From contig JAEYXN010000026.1 of assembly GCA_023431285.1 (NCBI GenBank), forward strand, positions 1 to 13,195: 13,195 nucleotides of DNA, read 5' to 3'. This DNA is from Bacteroidota bacterium. GTDB lineage: Bacteria > Bacteroidota > Bacteroidia > Cytophagales > Cyclobacteriaceae. Positions 6,637-13,195 of this stretch are shown one piece after another; positions within the stretch are counted from its first letter, which is position 1, and each line of letters begins with the position of its first letter. The notes below the pieces were generated by a model, which was not told the origin of the DNA, did no database searches, and saw only the letters and a program-made list of their open reading frames with translations. Position numbers and translations under genes: made by a program.

Positions 6637-6799
6637 GGAGTCTATAAAGGACTCCACGTTTCCCCTGCATTCAAATGCCAGAAGAGATTATCTCCGCCGC
6701 ACCCCCTGGCCCTGAAGGGGACCAGCGCACATCTAGCTTCTGGAGGAGATCGTTCATGCAAAGGAGTTGGTGAAGGACTCCGCGTTTCGCCCTGCATTC
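6637..6799 (-). repeat. Diverged inverted copies of the 163 bp repeat
   Basis: Read on the reverse strand, this stretch matches the array unit in order: GAATGC leader, AAACGCGGAGTC, GCATGAACGATCTCC, then the 23-base block at 6704-6726, and then a second start of a unit (AAACGTGGAGTC) with a stem-loop. About 1.3 units are present. The CGCAGAGN tandem 8-mers have been lost. Stem-loops persist: GGAGTC/GACTCC at 6637-6655 and GGAGT/ACTCC near 6763-6781. The region lies between two facing terminators. Confidence 0.85.
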
Positions 6800-6802
6800 C
6801 TC

Positions 6803-6842
6803 ACAAAAGAAAGAGGACCACCTCACGGCAGCCCTCTTTTAA
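6803..6842 (-). terminator. Intrinsic terminator of the susCD operon
   Basis: On the reverse strand AAAGAGG pairs with CCTCTTT (6833-6839 with 6810-6816). The stem continues through six more pairs, three of them G-U, to a GTGA loop, and is followed by CTTTTG. It begins 33 bases beyond the SusD stop codon. The 5' arm shares 13 bases with the terminator at 6489-6501 in inverted orientation. Confidence 0.85.
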
Positions 6843-6874
6843 CCTAAATAAAAAAACAGAAAAAGAAGAACTTA

Positions 6875-8365
6875 TTAATTCACGTCCCAGAAGAGCTTCG
6901 TCGTATGCACATCGTTACCGATCTTGGAAGATGCTGCGTCGCGGTTAGCGGCATTCAGCGTTTGCTCATTGATCGGATAGATCATTCTCAATGGGATGAA
7001 CAACTGCGAAGAAGGTGCATCCTGTCCTGTTGGAGGCGTTGCTTCGCTAGGTGACTGCAGCACAGGGTAGTCGAGTCTTCTCCATTCTACCCATGCATCC
7101 CATCCTCTGTTGTAAAGAGCAATCCACTTCTGAGTTCCGATCTTTTGTTTCCAGTCGCCTTCTGCAGTTGTATATGCTACACCGGCCTGAGAAAGATAAG
7201 TCGTTGCCTCGGCACCTGTTCCACCCCAGTAAGTGATGGAAGCGGTGATCGCGTTGTTATAGTGAGCTTCAGCATCGCCATCGATCAGCCCGCGTTCAAC
7301 AGCCTCAGCAAGTAGAAACTCCACTTCAGCGTAGTCGATGAACAGCGCTTCAAAACCAGGTGCTTTTACCTTGTCGCTGATCTCAGAGAAGTTAGCAACA
7401 GGGTTATTTGTATAACCATAATATCCACCCACGAAGTTGCTGGTACCTGGAACCGGATTAAAGAAATGAACTCTCCTTGGATCGTTAAAATCGTTGAGCA
7501 CATCTACAAAAGGTTTCGCGCCAACAAAGTCACGGCGTGACTGAAGCGAAAGGTTCAGGTTAGCAGAGATGGGGTTGTTGCTTGGAGGATCTGGCAGATA
7601 AGGGAACCTTGCGTTATCAGCATTTGAAATAAACACGGCCTCTGCAGCTTCCTGGATGGCAGTGTTCGCTACTGCGGCAGTCGCAGGATTGTCAGCAAGC
7701 ACCATCGCCATTTTCAGCTTGATCGAGTTACCGAATCTAATCCAGTGATTAATGCGCTGACCAGCTGCTTTCGCGCTGTACAGCAGTTCTCCACCCCCGA
7801 ATCCGGCCGCTGCAGGATCAAGCATAGCGATTGATTCATCCAGTAAGTCCATCGCCGCCAGATAGATTGTCTGAGCGTCATCGTACTTGGGAAGAGGCTT
7901 ACTTGTATCCAGCGCTTCAGAGAACGGAACATCGCCGAATGTATTCACAAGAATCATCCATGCGTATGCTTCCATAATACCAATCTGAGCAAGCTGGTTC
8001 TTTTTCACCAGGGGATTGATCAGCTGATCCGCGTCAAGGATGCGTCTTGCTTCCTTGAGATCTGAAAGAACATCGCGGTACAGGGCGTCCCAGAAGTTCT
8101 GCGGAATGAGACGCACGTTAAGAACGTAGCGAGGCTCATCAAGGTACTGGGTTGTTGACCAGTGCTGAACATAGAGACGGTAGTTGTTGCTGTTTACGTT
8201 AGGCGTTGCCAGGATATCAGCAAGGCTTTTCACAGCCGCGCTGTACAATGGCTCCGCAGGAACGACAGGAGCTCTCTTTTGATCGATGTTGTAATCGTCA
8301 AGGGAGTCTACGCAGGCCGTAAGCAGGACCAGCGGAAGTATGAATATTTTTATAATTGATTTCAT
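6875..8365 (-). CDS. SusD/RagB family nutrient-binding outer-membrane lipoprotein
   Basis: This 496-residue protein is a SusD-type lipoprotein, the mobile lid that captures substrate over its SusC barrel. The signal peptide MKSIIKIFILPLVLLTAC carries a lipobox with Cys18. The Asp residues just after it (VDSLDD) suit export to the cell surface. Family hallmarks include the early NFWDALYRDVLSDLKEARRIL helix, the tetratricopeptide-like LAQIGIMEAYAWMILVNTFGDVPFSEAL, and near the C-terminus QKWIALYNRGWDAWVEWRR (412-430) followed by IPLRMIYPINEQ (457-468). This fits the 'SusD-like 2' branch better than starch-type SusD. The gene starts 10 bp after the SusC stop and is followed by an intrinsic terminator, so it is the last gene of a two-gene operon. 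No degradative enzyme is next to it, so I cannot name the substrate; it may be an oligosaccharide, glycopeptide or peptide. Confidence 0.95.
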   Translation of the reverse strand: MKSIIKIFILPLVLLTACVDSLDDYNIDQKRAPVVPAEPLYSAAVKSLADILATPNVNSNNYRLYVQHWSTTQYLDEPRYVLNVRLIPQNFWDALYRDVLSDLKEARRILDADQLINPLVKKNQLAQIGIMEAYAWMILVNTFGDVPFSEALDTSKPLPKYDDAQTIYLAAMDLLDESIAMLDPAAAGFGGGELLYSAKAAGQRINHWIRFGNSIKLKMAMVLADNPATAAVANTAIQEAAEAVFISNADNARFPYLPDPPSNNPISANLNLSLQSRRDFVGAKPFVDVLNDFNDPRRVHFFNPVPGTSNFVGGYYGYTNNPVANFSEISDKVKAPGFEALFIDYAEVEFLLAEAVERGLIDGDAEAHYNNAITASITYWGGTGAEATTYLSQAGVAYTTAEGDWKQKIGTQKWIALYNRGWDAWVEWRRLDYPVLQSPSEATPPTGQDAPSSQLFIPLRMIYPINEQTLNAANRDAASSKIGNDVHTTKLFWDVN

Positions 8366-8375
8366 CGTATGCTGA

Positions 8376-11300
8376 TTAGAATGTAAGTCTTACGTTAAAT
8401 CCATAGCTCTTCACAGCGGGATACGCACCGCTCTGATATCCGCCGTTCGCGTTTCCTGAGCTGAGGGATTCCTCAGGATCAGAATACTTCATGTTCTTGT
8501 CGATGATCCAAAGGTTTCTTCCAACCAATGACACATCAACCGCCTTAAGACCACCGATTCTTTCCAGCACAGATCCCGGCAGAGAATAAGTAAGGGCAAG
8601 TTCTCTCAGTTTAACGAAGCTCGCATCGTAAACATAGAATGCTCTTGGTGTACCAGCACCACTGTTAGCCACATAACCCAAAGCAGTTGCTCCTGATCCG
8701 TTGTGGTTTGCAGCACGGATGTCGTTAGGACTTCCATCCTGCTTCACACCCGGAAGGATCATACCGCCACCTTCTGCCAAAAGCATACGGGTAGGATTGC
8801 CAAGGTTGTTTACACCAGTAGTCTCTTCGTACAAACCACTTCCATCACCATAGAACTGGTCAAGAGAGAAGATATCGCCACCGCGGCGCACGTCAATCAG
8901 GAAGCTCAAGGAAATGTTCTTATACTTGAAAGCGTTATTCAAACCACCCAGCCAGTCCGGGTTCGGATCGCCGATCACATTAGCAGAGCTTGCTGTCGCC
9001 ATGTAATATCCAGCAGCGTTAACTGTCCGTTGTCCATTGGTATAGATAAAGTCTGTACCGCGAATGATTCCATAAGGATAACCCTTTCCTGCGTTAACAG
9101 AAACACCACCCTGGAATGCCTGGATAGGAACATTTGTCACTTCCTGATCTCCTTCGCGATAAAGCTCCTTCACCAGGTTTCTGTTTCTGGTAAAGTTCAC
9201 ATTCATCGTCCATGAGAAGTCCTGTGTTTTTACAGGCACTACGAATGCTGAAATCTCAACCCCCTTGTTCTCGATTTCACCAGCGTTGATGAATCTCGCG
9301 GAGTAACCGGTTGCGGCAGTCAGTGCAACAGGGAGAATCTGGTCAAACGTAGTCTGCTTATACCAGGTGAAGTCAAAACCAACACGTCCGTCAAGGAAGT
9401 CCGCATCAATACCAGCCTCGATACTTTGCATTCTTTCAGACTTCAGATCAGGGTTATTTTGTGTGTTCTGCAGAGAGAAGAGAGGAACGCTGCCAAGAGC
9501 GGTAGGCTTTGCGTACGCGTTCAGCACACTCAAAGGAGGGGCGTCATTACCTACTTCAGCATAGTTCACGCGCGCTTTCGCATGTGACAGCCAGCTTGCT
9601 TCAATCAGCTTCGAGAACACAAAGCTACCTGCAACGGAAGGATAGAAGTATGTGTTGTTCTCAATTGGAAGTGTTGTCGACTTATCCTGACGGGCAGAAA
9701 CATCGAGGAACAACATTTCGCGGTAACCGAGAGTGGCGTTAGCGAAAATACCGTCAACACCGATTCTTTCGAACTCCTCTTCCGGTGGCGCCATAGGGCT
9801 CCGTGTATTTGTTAAAGAATAAAGCTTCGGAACAGCAAGTCCACCGCTTGTCTGCGCACGGATTGAGTTAAGCTCGCTTCTTCTCATGTTCGTTCCGATG
9901 ATACCGCTAAGTCTGAAGTCGTCAGAAAGATCCTTTTTGAGGCTCAGCATCAGATCGTAGTTGGTTTCAATGAATGTGCGGTTGAAACGCCTGTACTGAG
10001 ACAATGCAGTACTTCCGACTGCAATTCTTTCTTCCTGAAGGTCGTCAGTAGTGTTAGTACCCACACGACCAATCACGCTGATCCATGGTGCGATCTCGTA
10101 TGTCGCAGACACGTAGCCGAAGAAGTTGTTCCGGCGATCGTTAGAGAAGTTCTCGTAGCGTGTCCAGTACGGGTTATCCATATATATGGGACTTCCTCCG
10201 GCTGTGCCAGACCAGTTCCATGTAATGTTCTGCCTGTTGCGGAAGTAGGCCTCACGCTGATGCTGAATATCTACGTTGGTTGCCCACCACTGTCTGAAAG
10301 CCTGGTTCGGGTTTCCGCCCTGGTAACCGGTTCCGAAACGCCCGACACCGATCACATTCGAGAAGTTGGCGGAAGCTTCAAACTTCAGCTTGCTGGTGAG
10401 ATCGTAAGTTGTTGTGAAGTTGAACAGGTTCTTGTCCAACGTACTATTGGGAAGGATACCTTTTTCATCTGAACGCGTATAGCCGAGTTTGAATGTGGCC
10501 TTGTCAGATCCTGCGCTTACCAGCACGCTCTGGTTAGAGGTGATAGCAGTTTCATAATAAGTTTCAGGACCATTCTTTGCCGCTACCCATGGTGTTGCTT
10601 TACGGTAGTTTGGATGGAAAGGATCCAGCGCATCCCACTGGTAAACCATTTGTCCTTCGAAGCGTGGACCAAAAGACGCGTCCGCCTGATAGTGCACGTG
10701 CGGAAGCGTTCCGTCGTCCAGGGTGAGGGTTCCAGGGAAAGTCAGTACATAACCAGCACCGTATTCTTTCTGATAACGCGCGAACGTAGACTTGTCGATT
10801 TGTCCCCAGGTGACACCTGAGTTTACCGTAACGTCAAAGCTGTTGCGACGACCCTTTTTGGTAGTGATCATCACCACACCATTCATACCACGTGAACCGT
10901 AGAGAGCAGTGGCAGCAGCACCTTTCAGTACGTTGATGGAAGCGATGTTATCAGGGTTGATATCCGCTGCTGCATTACCATAATCTGTACCTGCTCCGCC
11001 ACCACGCTGTGTCGCAGTGTTGGTGTTCGCGTTTGATACAGGAATACCATCAATTACAAACAGAGCCTGGTTGTTACCGAGGATTGATTTGTAACCACGA
11101 ACAATCACGTTCGTAGAACCACCCATGGTGTTGGCGGCCTTAATGTCGACACCGGCAATCTTACCGGAGAGCGCATTGACGAAGTTTGTCTGACGGTTAC
11201 GCGTCACCTCATCTCCGCGGACCTCCTGCGCCGAATAGGGAAGCTCGTTTTTGTTGCGCTCGATACCGAGGGCGGTTACCACAACTTCTGAAAGTTGCTT

Positions 11301-11597
11301 GATATCCTGCTCCAGGCGGACATCGATGCTGGTGCGATTTGCAATGGCAACTTCCTGCGAAAGCAGACCGATGAACGTGAACACGAGTGTTCCATCGGAA
11401 GGAGCCTGCAGGGTGTAACGACCATTGACGTCAGTGACGGTTCCTGTTGTTGAACCTTTCACGACTACGTTCACCCCCGGCAGCGCGCTCGCGTCCTCGG
11501 CAGAGGTCACGACGCCGGAAACGGTTATCTCCTGGGCATTCACGGCAATCGCCATGAAGAGGAGAACCGCTGTGAAGGAAAGTACAATTTTCTTCAT
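8376..11597 (-). CDS. SusC/RagA family TonB-linked outer-membrane protein
   Basis: This is the TonB-dependent transporter barrel that works with the adjacent SusD, importing substrate across the outer membrane using energy from TonB-ExbBD. I start it at ATG 11597 (1073 residues), because MKKIVLSFTAVLLFMAIAVNAQ is a clean signal peptide cut after Ala21; an in-frame extension to 11705 adds 36 unlikely residues. After the signal comes a carboxypeptidase-regulatory-like beta domain (about 24-100), then a TonB-box-like LSEVVVTALG (102-111). The plug domain (about 113-250) holds VRGYKSILGNNQALFVIDGIP and the SusC signature ending VLKGAAATALYGSRGMNGV (223-241). The rest is a 22-strand-type barrel ending NVRLTF with the terminal aromatic residue used for outer-membrane assembly. 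No N-terminal STN domain is present, so direct anti-sigma signalling is not expected. SusC is transcribed before SusD. Confidence 0.96.
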   Translation of the reverse strand: MKKIVLSFTAVLLFMAIAVNAQEITVSGVVTSAEDASALPGVNVVVKGSTTGTVTDVNGRYTLQAPSDGTLVFTFIGLLSQEVAIANRTSIDVRLEQDIKQLSEVVVTALGIERNKNELPYSAQEVRGDEVTRNRQTNFVNALSGKIAGVDIKAANTMGGSTNVIVRGYKSILGNNQALFVIDGIPVSNANTNTATQRGGGAGTDYGNAAADINPDNIASINVLKGAAATALYGSRGMNGVVMITTKKGRRNSFDVTVNSGVTWGQIDKSTFARYQKEYGAGYVLTFPGTLTLDDGTLPHVHYQADASFGPRFEGQMVYQWDALDPFHPNYRKATPWVAAKNGPETYYETAITSNQSVLVSAGSDKATFKLGYTRSDEKGILPNSTLDKNLFNFTTTYDLTSKLKFEASANFSNVIGVGRFGTGYQGGNPNQAFRQWWATNVDIQHQREAYFRNRQNITWNWSGTAGGSPIYMDNPYWTRYENFSNDRRNNFFGYVSATYEIAPWISVIGRVGTNTTDDLQEERIAVGSTALSQYRRFNRTFIETNYDLMLSLKKDLSDDFRLSGIIGTNMRRSELNSIRAQTSGGLAVPKLYSLTNTRSPMAPPEEEFERIGVDGIFANATLGYREMLFLDVSARQDKSTTLPIENNTYFYPSVAGSFVFSKLIEASWLSHAKARVNYAEVGNDAPPLSVLNAYAKPTALGSVPLFSLQNTQNNPDLKSERMQSIEAGIDADFLDGRVGFDFTWYKQTTFDQILPVALTAATGYSARFINAGEIENKGVEISAFVVPVKTQDFSWTMNVNFTRNRNLVKELYREGDQEVTNVPIQAFQGGVSVNAGKGYPYGIIRGTDFIYTNGQRTVNAAGYYMATASSANVIGDPNPDWLGGLNNAFKYKNISLSFLIDVRRGGDIFSLDQFYGDGSGLYEETTGVNNLGNPTRMLLAEGGGMILPGVKQDGSPNDIRAANHNGSGATALGYVANSGAGTPRAFYVYDASFVKLRELALTYSLPGSVLERIGGLKAVDVSLVGRNLWIIDKNMKYSDPEESLSSGNANGGYQSGAYPAVKSYGFNVRLTF

Positions 11598-11723
11598 AGA
11601 CTTGGTTTTGGTTAATGATAAGAGCGAGACAAGATAGAGCAGGCTGAAAGAGTAGAAAATCCTCCATAAATCGCATAGGCGCGGTAACCTTACACGACAG
11701 AACATCCCCCATTACGGGTGAGC

Positions 11724-11752
11724 CAAAAATACCGGCATCCCAAACTTCAAAA
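11724..11752 (-). promoter_or_regulatory. Candidate promoter of susCD (TAnnTTTG type)
   Basis: On the reverse strand TATTTTTG (11724-11731) is an exact match to the Bacteroidota -7 element TAnnTTTG. A TTTTG (11748-11752) lies 16 bases upstream of it as a possible -33 element, a little closer than the usual spacing. Transcription would start near 11717 and give a leader of about 120 bases before the SusC start. It lies downstream of the regulator's terminator, as expected for an independent promoter. Confidence 0.4.
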
Positions 11753-11797
11753 CGATGCGTAGCCCTGCCGTTGAACCATGAACGATGTGCTGAGGGA

Positions 11798-11832
11798 TCA
11801 AAAAAAATGCCCCGCGCTCTGCAGGGCATTTG
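11798..11832 (-). terminator. Intrinsic terminator of the LuxR-type regulator
   Basis: On the reverse strand AAATGCCC (11824-11831) pairs with GGGCATTT (11805-11812) around an 11-base loop and runs directly into a T-stretch. It lies 23 bases past the regulator's stop codon and separates this gene from susCD. Confidence 0.92.
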
Positions 11833-11854
11833 TAATATTTAATAAAGGAAGCGA

Positions 11855-12499
11855 TCACATTCTCACCAGAAGGGCAGCGGGTACAAGCCTGTCGTTAATT
11901 GCTTTTGAAACCGCTTCAGCTTTGGAACTTACGTTCAACTTCCGGTAAATATTTCTGATGTGAGTTTTTGACGTTTCCTTAGAAACGCCAAGCTCATCAG
12001 CAATCATTGTATAAGTTTTGCCATTCATCATCAGCTTCAGAACGGCGGTCTCTTTCATAGTCAGGGGAGATTCCTCCTGCGAGGAATGCGCACGAAGAAT
12101 AACACGCGCCACATCCGGATCAAGAGGCGAACCTCCGCGCATCAGTTGTCGCATATACTGATCGAAATTAGGAAGACAATTTTGCTTCAGCAGAAAACCT
12201 GTAGCACCACTGGAGATCAGATTAAGGATCACATCCTCATCAAAATAATCCGCCAGCACGAGGATCTCGACATCCGGACGAGCTTTCCGCGCGCGTGAAA
12301 TAAATTCGGTAGGCTTGATCATCCTCGAGTCGCTGTCCATCACAATGATGTCCGGCATATCGCGGTCAATGTTCTTCAGAGCCATCGCGCAGTCTTCGTA
12401 AATGTTCATGATCTGCAGCTTCTCAACTGAACTGATAATGTATCGGACTACGCTGGCAAATTGCAGGTCGCCGTCGACTAGAATGACTCTCTTCTTCAT
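11855..12499 (-). CDS. LuxR/NarL-family response regulator with degenerate receiver domain
   Basis: This 214-residue protein has a receiver domain (about 1-120) and a LuxR-type helix-turn-helix (about 145-205). The latter contains LTMKETAVLKLMMNGKTYT, IADELGVSKETSKTHIRNIY and KLNVSSKAEAVSKAI, so it should bind DNA. In the receiver, the phospho-acceptor is probably Asp55 (IIVMDSDS) and the conserved Lys is Lys105 (GFLLKQ). Two usual residues are changed: the acidic pair reads Asp9-Gly10 (VDGD), and the switch Thr/Ser is Ala83 (LVLADY). Phosphorylation may be weak, absent or replaced by another control. I choose the ATG at 12499; a TTG at 12514 would add MINLN. The gene has its own terminator (11798-11832) before susC. 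Its neighbourhood suggests, but does not prove, control of susCD, and no partner kinase is beside it. A 25-bp inverted repeat lies just upstream of its start. Confidence 0.92.
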   Translation of the reverse strand: MKKRVILVDGDLQFASVVRYIISSVEKLQIMNIYEDCAMALKNIDRDMPDIIVMDSDSRMIKPTEFISRARKARPDVEILVLADYFDEDVILNLISSGATGFLLKQNCLPNFDQYMRQLMRGGSPLDPDVARVILRAHSSQEESPLTMKETAVLKLMMNGKTYTMIADELGVSKETSKTHIRNIYRKLNVSSKAEAVSKAINDRLVPAALLVRM

Positions 12500-12501
12500 A
12501 T

Positions 12502-12526
12502 TTAGGTTAATCAATCTGAAACCTAA
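12502..12526. promoter_or_regulatory. Inverted repeat TTAGGTT-N11-AACCTAA before the LuxR-type regulator
   Basis: TTAGGTT (12502-12508) and AACCTAA (12520-12526) form a perfect 7-bp dyad with an 11-base spacer, ending two bases before the regulator's ATG. The size and spacing suit a dimeric DNA-binding protein, or a hairpin in the leader that covers the ribosome binding region. Which of these applies, if either, cannot be decided from sequence. Confidence 0.45.
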
Positions 12527-12655
12527 TACATATGTCTTAGAGAGATATTAAAACGGGATTAAAAACTAATAAGAAAGCATAAACTCCGATAAAATGGTTC
12601 GCATTACCATGAAAAAGCCTTCCTTTCAACTGCAAGTCGCTTCAGTTTTAAAATG

Positions 12656-12687
12656 TTTTAACGTGACGTGAAACTGGGGTATCTTTA
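12656..12687 (+). promoter_or_regulatory. Candidate promoter of the OmpR-type regulator
   Basis: TATCTTTA (12680-12687) differs from TAnnTTTG only at the last base. A TTTT stretch (12656-12659) lies 20 bases upstream, in the expected -33 region. Transcription would start roughly 10 bases before the ATG at 12704. The match is imperfect. Confidence 0.3.
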
Positions 12688-12703
12688 CAACGCTCTGAAA
12701 CCT

Positions 12704-13195
12704 ATGCAAAGGAGAAAAATTCTTTTAGTGGAAGATGATCAGGAAGTCGCCTCCTTCATTAATACTGGTCTTACCGAAGCAGGCTACGATGTTACGGTTT
12801 GCAATGACGGGACGTCAGGGTATCAGTCCACAACCTCGTCAACTTTTGATCTGCTCATTCTGGATGTAATGCTTCCAGGCATGAGCGGGCTAGACATTTG
12901 CCGCTCCGTCCGGCGCCAAAATAAGGTTGTGGGAATTCTGCTGCTCACAGCGCTTGGTAACGCCGAGAACATTGTGCAAGGACTGGAATCCGAAGCGGAT
13001 GATTATCTGGTGAAGCCCTTCAAATTTGTCGAGCTTCTCGCGCGCATTAAATCCATTCTCCGCCGCGCAGAGTCGACGCAACAACAACCTCAAAATACAG
13101 AAGAGATCTATCACGTCGCCGACCTTGAAGTGAATGATTACCGCAAAACGGTAAAGCGCGATGGTCAGCTGATCCCCGTCACCTCTACTGAATAC
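12704..13195 (+). CDS. OmpR/PhoB-family response regulator (C-terminus beyond window)
   Basis: The frame is open from ATG 12704 to the window edge (164 residues). The receiver domain is canonical: acidic Glu10-Asp11-Asp12, phospho-acceptor Asp54 (LLILDVMLPGMSG), Thr82 (LLLTALG) and Lys104 (YLVKPF). The linker is followed by the first strands of a winged-helix domain (VADLEVNDYRKTVKRDGQ, then VTSTEY at 159-164), which identifies the OmpR/PhoB class. About 60-65 more residues are expected. In Bacteroidota such genes are usually followed closely by a membrane histidine kinase, which would lie outside this window. It is divergent from the LuxR-type regulator, with about 200 bp between the two start codons. 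Unlike its neighbour, all receiver residues are intact. Confidence 0.93.
   Translation, partial: MQRRKILLVEDDQEVASFINTGLTEAGYDVTVCNDGTSGYQSTTSSTFDLLILDVMLPGMSGLDICRSVRRQNKVVGILLLTALGNAENIVQGLESEADDYLVKPFKFVELLARIKSILRRAESTQQQPQNTEEIYHVADLEVNDYRKTVKRDGQLIPVTSTEY

Noticed and set aside
11598..11705. 36-residue N-terminal extension of SusC.
   Set aside because: A standard signal peptide begins at the internal ATG (11597), and the extension would cover the untranslated leader downstream of the candidate promoter.
12643..12676. CAGTTT...AAACTG inverted repeat around the OmpR-type promoter region.
   Set aside because: Six base pairs with a 22-base spacer in AT-rich DNA are expected by chance.

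Overview
The window looks like a chromosomal segment of a Bacteroidota bacterium, most likely from the Cytophagales. The evidence is a SusC/SusD outer-membrane pair with a SusD lipoprotein, a MacB/FtsX-type permease of the kind common in this phylum, start codons preceded by A-rich rather than Shine-Dalgarno sequence, and a TAnnTTTG promoter-like motif. No genus can be named from the sequence alone.

Layout. (1) 1-593 (-): the N-terminal 197 residues of an ABC-transporter permease, cut by the window edge. (2) 748-3192 (-): a soluble histidine kinase with four PAS-like sensor modules. (3) 3193-3599: a divergent intergenic region with no gene. (4) 3600-4274 (+) and 4360-4866 (+): a predicted phosphoribosyltransferase and a DinB/YfiT-like protein, convergent with (5) 4873-5274 (-), an OsmC-like protein. 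(6) 5298-5811: three near-identical 162-163 bp repeat units plus a hairpin remnant, starting only 23 bp upstream of the OsmC start codon. (7) 6006-6461 (+): a small secreted, acidic, Thr/Ser/Pro/Gly-rich protein followed by a strong terminator. (8) 6637-6799: a diverged copy of the same repeat in inverted orientation, so the repeat family brackets the secreted-protein gene. (9) 6875-8365 (-) and 8376-11597 (-): SusD and SusC, transcribed SusC first, with a terminator after SusD. (10) 11855-12499 (-): a LuxR/NarL-type response regulator with a degenerate receiver domain and its own terminator. (11) 12704-13195 (+): a divergent OmpR-type response regulator, cut by the right edge.

How the genes may work together. 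SusC and SusD form an outer-membrane importer: SusD is the surface lipoprotein lid and SusC the TonB-dependent barrel. No glycoside hydrolase, protease or sulfatase lies beside them, so the substrate cannot be read from context. The LuxR-type regulator lies immediately upstream on the same strand but is separated from susC by an intrinsic terminator, so it is probably transcribed separately. The phosphoribosyltransferase, DinB-like and OsmC-like genes form a small housekeeping or stress-type cluster with no obvious shared pathway.

The least explained material is the 162-163 bp repeat family with a retained hairpin on both sides of the small secreted-protein gene, and three proteins whose usual active-site residues are altered: the receiver domain, the DinB-like protein and the OsmC-like protein. 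I see no CRISPR array, tRNA, rRNA, transposase or phage gene.
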